From the NCBI GenBank assembly GCA_047972265.1, contig JBKEAM010000053.1, positions 19,487 to 83,486 on the forward strand: a stretch of DNA of 64,000 bases, written 5' to 3'. The position numbers were made by a program, and so were the translations under genes. The notes under the pieces are model-generated. The model was not told the DNA's origin. It did no database searches and was given only the letters and a program-made list of their open reading frames with translations. Shown here in pieces: positions 8,040-17,216 of this stretch; positions within the stretch are counted from its first letter, which is position 1, and each line of letters starts with the position of its first letter. Origin of the DNA: JAAYCI01 sp047972265. GTDB taxonomy: Bacteria; Bacillota; Clostridia; Oscillospirales; Ruminococcaceae.

Positions 8040-9464
8040 ATGAGCAGAACGTATTTTGTACTAAAAAGCATAGCTGACTTTGCGCCCGGCGCTTTTGAGA
8101 ACACCGCAATGGAGGAAGAGGCGCTGTTGCTGGGGCGTAGTGGCATAAGCTATTTGCCCAGCGGTTGTTATACCAGCCCGCCGTTTTCTTTTTCGGGCGT
8201 ATTAAAGGTAATACCCTGCTGGAATGCAGATACCCCCCAAGGCACCGCTGTAGAAACGCAGGTGCGTGTTGCTTGCAGGGGCCAATGGAGCAAGTGGTTT
8301 AGTTTTGGAAAATGGAGCCCCTTTATAGAGCGTGCCACCCCGCCTATGCAGCAGGATGAACTGGCCCACACAGAGGGCGAAGCCATTGTTTTAAACGAGG
8401 GGGTTATCCCCGCAGATATGGTGCAGGCACGTATTTTTTTATACTCGGATGATTCTGCCGTTTCTCCGCAGGTGCGGCTTTTGGGCGTTTCGGGCGTGTT
8501 AAGACAGGCAGAAGACAATAAAGACGGTGACGGCGATTGCTTACTGGAAGTACCGCGTTATTCCTGCCTTGTGCGAGACCCGGCCATTGCCGCCCGTATA
8601 TCCAGTGCCACCAGCCTTACCATGATGATGAACCGCTGGGGTGAAGATGCTCTGCCCGAAGAGGTTGCAAGGTCTTTGTACGATTACGGTACAGGGCGCT
8701 TTGGCAATATGTCTTTTCTTACTGCGGGCATAGGCGGTTTTGGATACGAGTGCTACCTGCGTTATGCCAGCGTTGGGTTTTTGCGCAAAGAGTTGCGGCA
8801 CGGATATGCTGTGGCCGTGCTTGTGCGTTACCGCACCAATTTTTTAGAAAACGAAGAGGCCGAAAGCAGCCCGCTGCCTGTGCTGGACCAGGCAGTGGTA
8901 GACAGTGAGGGCCATTTTGTTGTTTTACGTGGATTTTTGCGTGAAGAAAACGAAGATTGGGTGGTGGTAAACGACCCAATGGCGCACCAAAACGATGAAG
9001 TGGAGCGTAAAATTGCGCTAAGTAAATTTAAAGAAATTTACATGGGTTTGTGCATTGTTTTGCGCAAAGGATCAAAATATGCGGGTAGCGCAAAGCCAAC
9101 CCGCCTGATGGCAGAACTTAAAACTGAAAGCAATGGAGTACGCCTGTTGTATAAGGGCGAGGTGCTTTTTCCGTCGGAAGGTGAAACCGAAAAAAGCTCC
9201 CGTACAACGGTTTGCTTTACCCTGCCCGAAAAAATGGTATTTGCAAGTGCGGCCCAAAAAAAGTTTTACTATATGGTTCCGGGCAAAAAATCGGATGATT
9301 CTTTTCGATTTTTTAAAGAAGCCGCCGGAGAAAAGGTGTGCTTTTACTGGATAGGCCCCTACGGCACCACTTATGTGGCCGAAAAGGCGATACCCCGAAG
9401 TTTTGAAGAAAAAGAACCGGAGGACGGTTTTTTAGAGACAGAAAAAAGCAAGGATGAAGGCTAG
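8040..9464 (+). CDS. C39-like papain-fold protein lacking the catalytic cysteine
   Basis: A 474-residue protein. Residues ~180-330 match the C39-like peptidase fold: RISSATSLTMMMNRWG aligns with the usual (R)xCGPTSLxMVLxYWG nucleophile helix, GHFVVLRG holds the family His (H292) and VVVNDP the Asp (D312). Where Cys is expected the protein has Ser188 (TCC at 8601-8603), so it is probably not a cysteine peptidase. The N-terminal ~170 residues are beta-rich and unassigned, and the C-terminal ~140 are unassigned and charged. No signal peptide is seen. AAGGTG lies 6 bases before the ATG. It is monocistronic. Confidence 0.65.
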   Translation: MSRTYFVLKSIADFAPGAFENTAMEEEALLLGRSGISYLPSGCYTSPPFSFSGVLKVIPCWNADTPQGTAVETQVRVACRGQWSKWFSFGKWSPFIERATPPMQQDELAHTEGEAIVLNEGVIPADMVQARIFLYSDDSAVSPQVRLLGVSGVLRQAEDNKDGDGDCLLEVPRYSCLVRDPAIAARISSATSLTMMMNRWGEDALPEEVARSLYDYGTGRFGNMSFLTAGIGGFGYECYLRYASVGFLRKELRHGYAVAVLVRYRTNFLENEEAESSPLPVLDQAVVDSEGHFVVLRGFLREENEDWVVVNDPMAHQNDEVERKIALSKFKEIYMGLCIVLRKGSKYAGSAKPTRLMAELKTESNGVRLLYKGEVLFPSEGETEKSSRTTVCFTLPEKMVFASAAQKKFYYMVPGKKSDDSFRFFKEAAGEKVCFYWIGPYGTTYVAEKAIPRSFEEKEPEDGFLETEKSKDEG

Positions 9465-9485
9465 GCTAAAAAAACGCAAAAAATG

Positions 9486-9516
9486 AGCAACCCCCGGCCA
9501 TTGGCCGGGGGTTGCT
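9486..9516 (-). terminator. strong intrinsic terminator of the cold-shock gene
   Basis: A 14-bp perfect G+C-rich stem (9486-9499 with 9503-9516, three-base loop). On the minus strand it is followed by a CATTTTTTGCGTTTTTTT tract, so it terminates the leftward csp transcript. It may also stop rightward transcription from the C39-like gene. Confidence 0.85.
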
Positions 9517-9531
9517 GATGTTTTGAGTGAA

Positions 9532-9744
9532 TTAAACAGGCTGAACGTTGATAGCACGCAGCTTGTCGGCGTTTTTCGGGTCTTGTTCTACGTCATAGCT
9601 TACATGCTGGCCCTCAGCAAGTGTTTTGAAGCCATCAACCATGATGCTGGAGAAATGTACGAAAACGTCCTCGCCGCCCTCGTCGTCGGAAATAAAGCCG
9701 TAGCCTTTGCTCTCGTTGAACCATTTTACTGTGCCGTGTTTCAT
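9532..9744 (-). CDS. csp: cold-shock domain protein
   Basis: A 70-residue single cold-shock domain that binds single-stranded RNA and DNA as an RNA chaperone. RNP1 appears as KGYGFIS and RNP2 as DVFVHFS, with the start MKHGTVKWFNESKG. Length is standard for CspA/CspB. GGAGG lies 10 bases before the ATG at 9744, so longer upstream frames are rejected. Its promoter is placed about 130 bases upstream, giving a long 5' leader, as is common for cold-shock mRNAs. Confidence 0.96.
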   Translation of the reverse strand: MKHGTVKWFNESKGYGFISDDEGGEDVFVHFSSIMVDGFKTLAEGQHVSYDVEQDPKNADKLRAINVQPV

Positions 9745-9879
9745 AAAAGAATTGCCTCCAAAAAATATTGTATTTCTCCTGTCGCACATAAAAAAATCAC
9801 CCGCAGCGCAATCCATGAAACGAACTCATGATTTACAGCAACGTGTGAAATCAGGTCGTACATTCAAAACACTGGATTC

Positions 9880-9908
9880 AGTGTATCATCAAAAAAAGAA
9901 AATGTAAA
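9880..9908 (-). promoter_or_regulatory. probable promoter of csp
   Basis: Read on the minus strand, TTTACA (9903-9908) and TACACT (9880-9885) are separated by exactly 17 bases. This places transcription start near 9873 and a leader of about 130 bases before the csp start codon. Confidence 0.45.
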
Positions 9909-10000
9909 GGGAAAAATAGCACTTTTTACAAAAAAATACTTTTTTCTGGTTAAAACTTGAGAAAATCAAGAAAACAAAAGTTTATAGTAGGTTTATAAAA

Positions 10001-10028
10001 TTGCAAAAGAAAATTAACGTGGTATAAT
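10001..10028 (+). promoter_or_regulatory. probable promoter of the GGDEF/EAL gene
   Basis: TTGCAA (10001-10006), 16 bases, then a perfect TATAAT (10023-10028), preceded by GTGG. It lies about 70 bases upstream of the start codon. Confidence 0.6.
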
Positions 10029-10100
10029 TAAAGTATTTAAGCCAAGAAAATCAAAAAAGATATTCTATATTGTTTTTGTAGACTTTGAGGTGATTGTGTG

Positions 10101-11636
10101 ATGCAGATACTGCATATGGCGCTACGGGGTGTAATGCTTACCCCCCAGGGTTTGGCGCGCATATTTTTTTACCTTGAAAAAACAATAAAAGTAGTAACCA
10201 TAAGCGAGGCAGAAAAAGAAGCGGCGGGTCAGGCGTGGTACTCAGTAGCAGACGCATGGCCGGTGCTTTTGGTTTTAATCTCTTTGGTGCTTGTGTTATC
10301 CGTTGCCCTTTTGTGCATGCATATCTATGGATGGTCTTTGCGCAAAAAAATGGAAAAAGTTGTTTTTTTTGATAAATTTACAGGCCTGCCCAAGGCCACG
10401 GTTTTAAAAACCCTACTGCAAAAGAAAAAGTTTACGGGAATGTTTAGTGCCCTTGTGTATTTTGATATAAAAGGGTTATGCGTTTTTAACGAGACATACG
10501 GTTATTTGTGCGGAGACGATATTTTGTTGGGCGTTGCAAGGCGCATACAGTCCAGCGGGCGTTTTGTAAAAGCGTTTCATTTACAGGGAGACAGCTTTGC
10601 GCTCCTTTTTTCAAAACCAGAAAACCGCGGGGCAATTGAGGAATATATGCACGAGCTGTTTGCCTCCCTGCAGTTTCTTACGGCGGGCAAAGGAATGAGC
10701 CTGCATTTTGCCTGTGGTGTTTTAATGCTAGACGAGAGTTTTGCAAAAGACGCCAATATTTTGCTGGACAATGTAGGTTTTGCACATGGGCAGGCAAAAC
10801 ATTCGGCCCAAACAAAAATTATATTTTTTAGCGAAAAAGAAAAAAACATTCATATATCGCACCGGGCACTTTCAGGCGAGTTGCATAAAGCGGCATTGCA
10901 GGGCGAGTTGGTTCTTGAATTTCAGCCAAAATACTTTTTGGCGGATGGAGCCCTTGCCGGGGCCGAGGCTTTGGTGCGTTGGCAGCATCCAGAGCGCGGG
11001 CTTATGATGCCGGTAGACTTTGTATCGGTGTTTGAAGAAGATGGCATGATAGAAATAATGGACTATTATGTTATGCAAAGTGTGTTGGAGCATATTAACG
11101 AATGGCAAAAAATAGGGTTAGAGCCGCCCGCAATTTCGGTAAACCTTTCGGGAGCCAACATGTCCAATGTTCGCCTTGCCGAAAATTTAATTGCGCTGGT
11201 AAATGGCTACGAAATAGGCAACAAAAAAATTGAACTGGAATTGACAGAAAGTGCACTGCCCGCAACCCCCGAAGAGTTGGTACAAACCATGCAAAAGCTG
11301 CGTGAGGGTGGTTTTTTACTTTCGATGGATGATTTTGGCACCGGGTTTTCTTCGCTTAATCTTTTAAGGATGCTGCCGCTTGATACAGTAAAGCTGGACA
11401 AATGCTTTTTGGATGGGATACAAGAGGACATCCGCTTGCAGCACTTTTTAAAAGATGTTATAAAGATGGCGAAAAACATGGGCATGCTTACCCTTATAGA
11501 GGGAGTAGAAAGCAACTGGGAAGCCTGCTTTGCACGGGATGCAGGATGTGATTTGGTACAGGGCTTTTGGTTTTCTTCGCCCCTGTCTCCCAAAGAATTT
11601 ACCAACCTGTTGCATTTAGATAAGCGCCAGCAGTAG
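10101..11636 (+). CDS. membrane c-di-GMP phosphodiesterase with degenerate GGDEF and intact EAL domain
   Basis: 511 residues with one membrane span at about 52-73. The GGDEF domain (~90-190) has QGDSF at 162-166 in place of GG[D/E]EF, so cyclase activity is unlikely; such domains often bind GTP and modulate a partner EAL domain. The EAL domain (~265-505) keeps EAL at 289-291, SVNLSG, ELELTES, DDFGTG, KLDK, EGVE and the late QG motif, so hydrolysis of c-di-GMP to pGpG is expected. GAGGTG 8 bases before the ATG at 10101 decides against the adjacent GTG at 10098. It is monocistronic, with its own promoter and terminator. Confidence 0.9.
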   Translation: MQILHMALRGVMLTPQGLARIFFYLEKTIKVVTISEAEKEAAGQAWYSVADAWPVLLVLISLVLVLSVALLCMHIYGWSLRKKMEKVVFFDKFTGLPKATVLKTLLQKKKFTGMFSALVYFDIKGLCVFNETYGYLCGDDILLGVARRIQSSGRFVKAFHLQGDSFALLFSKPENRGAIEEYMHELFASLQFLTAGKGMSLHFACGVLMLDESFAKDANILLDNVGFAHGQAKHSAQTKIIFFSEKEKNIHISHRALSGELHKAALQGELVLEFQPKYFLADGALAGAEALVRWQHPERGLMMPVDFVSVFEEDGMIEIMDYYVMQSVLEHINEWQKIGLEPPAISVNLSGANMSNVRLAENLIALVNGYEIGNKKIELELTESALPATPEELVQTMQKLREGGFLLSMDDFGTGFSSLNLLRMLPLDTVKLDKCFLDGIQEDIRLQHFLKDVIKMAKNMGMLTLIEGVESNWEACFARDAGCDLVQGFWFSSPLSPKEFTNLLHLDKRQQ

Positions 11637-11715
11637 CAGGCTCAAATGCATATTAAAAGCGAAAAAACTGTGGTATTTAGCTAAGCACGGTTTACGTTTT
11701 AAAGCACAGTATATA

Positions 11716-11755
11716 AAAACCTTCGTCCAGCTTTGCGGCTTGGACGAAGGTTTTT
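11716..11755. terminator. bidirectional intrinsic terminator
   Basis: A stem of about 16 bp (11716-11731 with 11738-11754) has a six-base loop, with an A-run before and TTTTTG after it. It lies between the convergent EAL gene and the CmpB-like gene, so it probably serves both. Confidence 0.85.
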
Positions 11756-11784
11756 GTTTGTATTTGTATAAAAAATATGATGGC

Positions 11785-12639
11785 CTACTGAGAGGTACTT
11801 TTGTTAGAAGAAACAAATTCCATACTTGGGTATTTTTCGGCCATTACCTCATCGGGGTAGGTGGCGTCCAGCCATGCACCAATAAATGTTAGGGGGGCGT
11901 GGCCCTCTGTACGCAGGCGCTGGCGCAGTACGGCAGCGCCCGAAAGCGCAAGGTTTAATGCCAGTACTACACTAACCACAATGGTAAGTGTTTTGCCAAT
12001 CTTGTTTGGGATGCGCTCTATTATTTCGGACATAAAGGGCCAAAACTGGGTGATAAACAACAAGCCCAAAATACCCCAGCCAACCCCGTACATCAAGTTG
12101 GTGCGCCCACCAATGTTGGTAGACATCTCGCTATACTCCCAAGATACGCTGCCAAAAACCAGCTCTTGTATCAAACTGCACAAATATTCAAATACAAGCC
12201 CAATGGTTCCGCCCGCCAAAAAAATAACCATAGAATTGCGGTTGCGGTAACGGTACAACAGCACGGTAAAAAGCACGGCACCAAACCCGTATATTTGGTT
12301 AAAGGGGCCGTACAACATGCCGCTGCGGCGCATCCAAACACCGGTGGTGGCATAAACATACAGGGTTTCTATAATAACACCCAGCACGCAGCCAATAATA
12401 AAAACCCACAAAATTTTGTATAGATTTAAACCGTCCGCAAAGCTTTTTTGCCCGTCATTTACATTTTTGTGTTTAAAAAAGTATTTGCGCGGTTTTGCGG
12501 GTTCCTCTATTTTTTCGGCAATCCACGCAATTCCCTCAGACAAGGCCGATTCATCCTGAGAAGAGCCATGGACAGAATCGAGCGCTTTCTCGCCGGATAA
12601 CGGGGGAGCATCCTTTTCTTTTTTGTGTGTTGTATTCAT
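11785..12639 (-). CDS. putative ABC-transporter-type membrane protein (CmpB family)
   Basis: A 284-residue polytopic protein resembling the ABC_trans_CmpB family common in Clostridia. After a hydrophilic ~85-residue N-terminus, about five to six membrane spans follow, with conserved-looking FIIGCVLGVIIETLY, GMLYGPFNQIYGFGAVL and GTIGLVFEYLCSLIQE. A soluble C-terminal tail ends the protein. The family name is historical and a transport role is unproven. GAGAGG 8-9 bases upstream of 12639 supports the start. It shares direction with the downstream-located ABC exporter genes but is separated from them by about 150 bases. Confidence 0.7.
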   Translation of the reverse strand: MNTTHKKEKDAPPLSGEKALDSVHGSSQDESALSEGIAWIAEKIEEPAKPRKYFFKHKNVNDGQKSFADGLNLYKILWVFIIGCVLGVIIETLYVYATTGVWMRRSGMLYGPFNQIYGFGAVLFTVLLYRYRNRNSMVIFLAGGTIGLVFEYLCSLIQELVFGSVSWEYSEMSTNIGGRTNLMYGVGWGILGLLFITQFWPFMSEIIERIPNKIGKTLTIVVSVVLALNLALSGAAVLRQRLRTEGHAPLTFIGAWLDATYPDEVMAEKYPSMEFVSSNKSTSQ

Positions 12640-12790
12640 GTATTTTCCTCTCGTTTTATGTGCCGGATAAGCATGGCATGCTATAGGAAGAAAACCAAAG
12701 AGATAAAAATATAAGTAATATTGTTTATTATAGCATGGCAGCAATATTTTTGCATCCACCAGTGGAGGGCATAAAGCAACCACCAAGCGG

Positions 12791-15700
12791 TTATTCGGCC
12801 GATTTGAGAGATTCTACCATATCTATTTTTTTAAGGCGGCCAAGCATTACAATGTTAACAAACAAAGAAGAAAGAAGTGTAAACAATATACTCCAAAAAT
12901 AGCTGGCAACCTCAATACTGCGGCGGAACATAACCTCGTCTATTTCAACTGTGGTAATTACAAAGCGGTGCAGTATTACGCCCCCCACAAGGCCCACTGC
13001 AATGCCCGCAAGCGTAAGCAAAATGTTTTCTCGGTATACATAAGAAGATACCTCTTTATCGTAAAAGCCAAGCACTTTTAGGGTTGCAATTTCGCGGGCG
13101 CGCTCGGTTATGTTAATGTTGGTAAGGTTGTACAGCACAACAAAAGCAAGCAAAGCGGCCGAAAGAATAATAAGCCACACAACAGAGTTCATACTTTGCA
13201 GCATGTCGTTTACTTGGCTTTCCATGCTGGAAATATCCACGGCGCCCGCAACACCATCGGTAGAGATGATTTTTTCGAGTGCGGCAGAAGGATTGGCCTG
13301 GCCGGTTTCGTTCATGTTTAAAAGAATGGTGTTGTAGGCGGGTTGGCTGCCAAATAGCGAAGTGTATGTTTGGGGTGTAATGTAGATAAAGTTTACAATG
13401 TAATTTTCCATTATACCGCCAACCGTAAGGGCAACGCTCTTTTCGCTTCCGCGGGCTACCTGTATGGTGTCACCAACTTCTACTTTTAAGCGGGAAGCCA
13501 GTTTTTCGGTGATGATTACAGCATCCCCCTGCGGAAAGGCGATGGGGGAACCATCTTGCCGCTGATGAAAATTGATAAATTTGCTTGTGTTTTCGGGCTG
13601 TTCGGAAATTAAAAGATAGGTGGTCATTCCGTTATTGTTCCCCTCGGCGGAGGAAGCGTCTACAGAAATTTCTTGTTTATACAAAAATTCTCCATATTGG
13701 CTTAGGGTGGTGTTTAGCTCATTGTCATCCTCTGCACTGCCAGGATGCTGCAACGCAACACCAGCGTTGTACTGATAAATATTTCCAAATTGCAGCCCCG
13801 CAATGCCCGAGATAGAGTCTTTAAGGCCAAACCCGGTAAGAAGAAGAGCACTGCATCCGGCAACGCCAATAACAGTCATAATAAAGCTTTTTTTATCTCT
13901 AAACAGGTTGCGCACCGTTACCTTTTTGCTAAAACCAAGGTGCTTCCATACAAAGGGGATACGCTCCAGTAAAACACGTTTTCCGGGCTTTGGCGCTTTG
14001 GGGCGCATCAGGTTTGCAGGCGCCACCGCAAGCGAGCTGAAGCAGGCAGCCAGCGCCGCCAGTGTGGTGCACAGCACCATAGAGAGTACACTGAGCAGCG
14101 AGAGTGCCGGCTGGGCATAAAAGTGCATGTTGGGCATTATATACATAATTTGGTAAGCATGCCATATAGAGGATGGAAATACCGAAAGGCCAACAAACAC
14201 CCCAGCAAGGGCGCCGGTGGCGCTGGCAAACCCGGCATAAAACAAATATTTAAATGCGATGGAAAATTTGCCAAAACCCAGCGCTTTAAGGGTGCCAATT
14301 TGGGTGCGGTGGTCTTCTACCATACGGGTCATGGTGGTAAGGCAAACTAAAATAGCCACCAAAAAGAAAAACAGGGGTATTACCTGCGCAATGGCATTGA
14401 TGCGTGTGGCGTCAGAGTCAAAGCCCGAATAGCCGGGGTTAGATTCCCTATCAAAAATATACCAATCGGGCGGTTCCAGTTCATCCAGTTGTTTTTGCCC
14501 ATCCTCTATTTCGGCCCGGGCATCTGCCAGTTTTTCGTCGGCTTCTGCCTTTTTTGCATTGTATTCGGCCCGGCCCTCGTCCAACTCTTTTTCGGCAGTT
14601 GCCAGCTTTTGTTTTCCGCTTTCAAGCTCGGTACGCCCGGTATTGATAAGCGCTTGAGCCTCTGCAAGAGATGCTTCGGCAGAGGCAAGCTGCCCCCAGC
14701 CACCATCCAGTGTGGTTTTGGCAGCGGCAAGCTTGGCCCATGCCTGCTCCAATTCTGCCCCTGCGGCGTTTAGCTGGGTGCGTGCGGCCGATACTATGCT
14801 TAAAAAAACAGGATAAGAAGCGGTGAGCAGAGGAATATTTAATGCGTTGTATGTGTTAAGATACGGCGCGCCGCTTTGCAGTGCGGCGGTGGCGTTAGAA
14901 GCAATAGAAGTAAGCTGGGCGGCCAATGCCACGGCAGACGGATCGGGAGCGGTTTGCGCCAGTTGGGCAAGCCCCTGTAATATGCCTATGGCGTTTTGTG
15001 CATTGGCAATAAATGCAGGAATATCCGTCGGTTCTACTGTTCCGTTTGCAGTAGCGGTATTTAGGGCATCTATAATTGCTGCTAGGTTGTTTACACTTGT
15101 CTCTAGTGTGTCCAAGCTTGCCTTGGCGGTATCGTACTGCTGTTTACTGGTGTTATATGTGGCAAGGCCAGCATTATATTCGGCCTGCCCCTGTTGCAGG
15201 GTGGCGCGGGCGTCTGCCACTTGGGCGGCGCCGGTGGTTACCTCTTGCTGTGCATCGGTTAGTTTTTTTTCGTTATCGGTAATTTCTTTTTTTGCTTTGG
15301 CAATTTCTGCCTCTCCGGTCTCAATGGCTTTTTTTGCATCGCTTAATTTTTCATCTGCTTCCGCTTCGGCCTTTGCAAGTTCGGCACGCGCTTCTTCCAG
15401 TTTTTCTGCACCTTCGGTGTATAAATCTTGGTATCGCAGTTGAGCCTGTTCTTCTCCTTTGGCGGTAAGGGCATCGTCTGCCGAGGTTTGCAGTGTTTTG
15501 TATTCATCCGAAAAGGGGGAAATATTTTGGGTGCCCTTCATGGTTAAAAACACTTCGGTATAGTAATCGCTGTTAAATGCGGCAGGGGTAGTAACCACAA
15601 AAAAAGAAATGGTGCCGCTGCCAATGTTGGTGTTTCCCCGCTGAAAAGCAATGTAATAGGGAGAGTCGGCCCGGCCCACCACCGTAAAGGTATGTACCGC

Positions 15701-16255
15701 CATCAAGTCCATAGTATTGGGATTATTTTGGTCTGAAAGTGTAATGCTGTCTCCTACAGAGTAGGAGGAGGCTGCATCTACAACACACTCGGCAGCATTT
15801 TGGGGCAGACGCCCCTCCTGCAACACAATCTGGTTTAAATATTCGGGGTTATCCGCCTCGGTATTTTGGGGCAGGGCAAAAAAATGGGCGGCACTTACCG
15901 AGGAGGATTTGGTTTTGCCCACATAGCCTTTAGAAGAAAATCCTTCATCGGTGCTGGTTTCTTCGCTAATGGTAAGCAGATCTAACCCATAAGAGGGCAT
16001 TACAACATCAACGCTGTCTAAAGAGCGCAGCGCGGTGATGTCATCCTCTGCAAAACCCATGGTAGAAAGCAGCCTAAAATCCATTAATTGCTGCTGTGCG
16101 TAATAATCCTCTGCCGTAGCGCGCATATTGGGTGCGGTTGCACGCAGCCCGGCAAAAAAACCGGCCCCCAGTGCGCTAATGGCAAAAATGGCAATAAAAC
16201 GGCTAAAGGTAGATTTAATTTCTCTAAAAATACTTTTCCGCAAGTTCTTTTTCAA
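12791..16255 (-). CDS. FtsX-family ABC exporter permease with a very long coiled coil
   Basis: A 1154-residue permease. TM1 lies at ~15-35, then a soluble region of about 600 residues including a long alanine/glutamate/lysine-rich coiled coil (~265-600) with a gap of variable sequence. The first FtsX core follows at ~640-760 (LTTMTRMVEDHRTQIGTLKALGF), then a second extracytoplasmic domain, and the second FtsX core at ~1025-1150 (NLTNINITERAREIATLKVLGFY). Such permeases act as mechanotransmission devices or lipid/peptide exporters with a MacB-like ATPase. It starts four bases after the ATPase stop codon, so the two form one operon. The substrate is unknown. Confidence 0.88.
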   Translation of the reverse strand: MKKNLRKSIFREIKSTFSRFIAIFAISALGAGFFAGLRATAPNMRATAEDYYAQQQLMDFRLLSTMGFAEDDITALRSLDSVDVVMPSYGLDLLTISEETSTDEGFSSKGYVGKTKSSSVSAAHFFALPQNTEADNPEYLNQIVLQEGRLPQNAAECVVDAASSYSVGDSITLSDQNNPNTMDLMAVHTFTVVGRADSPYYIAFQRGNTNIGSGTISFFVVTTPAAFNSDYYTEVFLTMKGTQNISPFSDEYKTLQTSADDALTAKGEEQAQLRYQDLYTEGAEKLEEARAELAKAEAEADEKLSDAKKAIETGEAEIAKAKKEITDNEKKLTDAQQEVTTGAAQVADARATLQQGQAEYNAGLATYNTSKQQYDTAKASLDTLETSVNNLAAIIDALNTATANGTVEPTDIPAFIANAQNAIGILQGLAQLAQTAPDPSAVALAAQLTSIASNATAALQSGAPYLNTYNALNIPLLTASYPVFLSIVSAARTQLNAAGAELEQAWAKLAAAKTTLDGGWGQLASAEASLAEAQALINTGRTELESGKQKLATAEKELDEGRAEYNAKKAEADEKLADARAEIEDGQKQLDELEPPDWYIFDRESNPGYSGFDSDATRINAIAQVIPLFFFLVAILVCLTTMTRMVEDHRTQIGTLKALGFGKFSIAFKYLFYAGFASATGALAGVFVGLSVFPSSIWHAYQIMYIMPNMHFYAQPALSLLSVLSMVLCTTLAALAACFSSLAVAPANLMRPKAPKPGKRVLLERIPFVWKHLGFSKKVTVRNLFRDKKSFIMTVIGVAGCSALLLTGFGLKDSISGIAGLQFGNIYQYNAGVALQHPGSAEDDNELNTTLSQYGEFLYKQEISVDASSAEGNNNGMTTYLLISEQPENTSKFINFHQRQDGSPIAFPQGDAVIITEKLASRLKVEVGDTIQVARGSEKSVALTVGGIMENYIVNFIYITPQTYTSLFGSQPAYNTILLNMNETGQANPSAALEKIISTDGVAGAVDISSMESQVNDMLQSMNSVVWLIILSAALLAFVVLYNLTNINITERAREIATLKVLGFYDKEVSSYVYRENILLTLAGIAVGLVGGVILHRFVITTVEIDEVMFRRSIEVASYFWSILFTLLSSLFVNIVMLGRLKKIDMVESLKSAE

Positions 16256-16259
16256 TCTC

Positions 16260-16964
16260 TTACCACTCTATCTCGTCTACCTGTTTGGGGTTTTCGTTTA
16301 ATATAATGCTAGATACCTGCCCGTTTTTAACCTTTATCACCCGCTGCGCCATCTGGGTAATGGCAGAGTTATGGGTGATTAAAACAACCGTCATGCCTGA
16401 TTGCTGGCTGGTTTGCTGTAAAAGCTTTAAAATCTGCCGGCCGGTATTATCGTCCAGTGCGCCGGTGGGCTCATCGCAAAGCAGCAGCTTTGGATTTTTT
16501 GCCAGTGCACGTGCAATGGCTACCCGCTGTTGCTCGCCGCCAGAAAGCTGCGCCGGAAAGTTATTGGCGCGCGGCGCAAGACCTACTTGCTCCAAAACAT
16601 CGTCTGCATTTAGGGGGTCTTTGCATATTTCGCTGGCAAGCTCCACATTTTCTCGTGCGGTAAGGTTTTGTACAAGGTTGTAAAACTGAAAAATAAACCC
16701 CACATCATACCGCCGGTAGGTGGTAAGCTGCCGCTGGCTGTAAGCCGAAATATCGTTTCCATCAATACAAATGGTACCGCTTGTGCAGGAGTCCATACCG
16801 CCAAGCATATTTAAAATAGTGGTTTTGCCAGCGCCCGAAGGGCCTACCACCACGCAAAACTCGCCTTTTTGCACAGTAAAATTTACTGTTTGCAGCGCAT
16901 GGGTTTCTACTTCTCCTATTTTATAAACCTTAGAAACATCCTTAAATTGTATATATTGCTCCAT
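16260..16964 (-). CDS. ABC exporter ATP-binding protein (LolD/MacB type)
   Basis: 234 residues, all standard motifs present: Walker A GPSGAGKTT, Q-loop FQFYN, signature LSGGEQQRVAIARAL, Walker B LLLCDEPTGALD and switch VLITHNSAI. It supplies ATPase activity for the long FtsX permease encoded immediately downstream, with a four-base gap. The ATG at 16964 follows GGAGGATAATAG. This class powers extracytoplasmic conformational change rather than classical import. Confidence 0.93.
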   Translation of the reverse strand: MEQYIQFKDVSKVYKIGEVETHALQTVNFTVQKGEFCVVVGPSGAGKTTILNMLGGMDSCTSGTICIDGNDISAYSQRQLTTYRRYDVGFIFQFYNLVQNLTARENVELASEICKDPLNADDVLEQVGLAPRANNFPAQLSGGEQQRVAIARALAKNPKLLLCDEPTGALDDNTGRQILKLLQQTSQQSGMTVVLITHNSAITQMAQRVIKVKNGQVSSIILNENPKQVDEIEW

Positions 16965-17024
16965 CTATTATCCTCCAATGGCTTTTGCTGTTTATACGAT
17001 AAAAGCCAATACTATTCCACCATA

Positions 17025-17052
17025 ATAGTATAGCATTATGACATATGTGCAA
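17025..17052 (-). promoter_or_regulatory. probable promoter of the ABC exporter operon
   Basis: On the minus strand, TTGCAC (17047-17052) is followed after 16 bases by TACTAT (17025-17030), about 60 bases upstream of the ATPase start codon. Confidence 0.5.
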
Positions 17053-17097
17053 TGTGAAAGTTTTGTTAAAATAATACTAAAAATGGTAAAGTATAGC

Positions 17098-17126
17098 TTG
17101 GTTTTATAAAAATAATTTGATATAAT
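17098..17126 (+). promoter_or_regulatory. probable promoter of the LTA-synthase-like gene
   Basis: TTGGTT (17098-17103), 17 bases, then a perfect TATAAT (17121-17126), about 90 bases before the start codon. Confidence 0.6.
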
Positions 17127-17216
17127 GTTTATTGCTGTAAAATATCGAACGAATGTGCAAAATTTTTGTTAAACAGAACAATGCGGGCTCGTAAATTTTA
17201 AAGGGGACCTGTTGTA

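Larger units (their letters stand above)
9745..10100. other. divergent regulatory region, csp leader and EAL-gene promoter
   Basis: This 356-base region holds no gene. Its left part is the ~130-base untranslated leader of csp. Its right part is very A+T-rich and carries the promoter of the GGDEF/EAL gene. The csp leader may fold as a temperature-responsive structure, but I see no conserved cold box that I can name. Confidence 0.55.

Noticed and set aside
14823..15443. 206-codon Ala/Ser-rich open frame antisense to the long FtsX permease
   Set aside because: It is a shadow of the Ala/Glu-rich coiled-coil coding strand, without a ribosome site.
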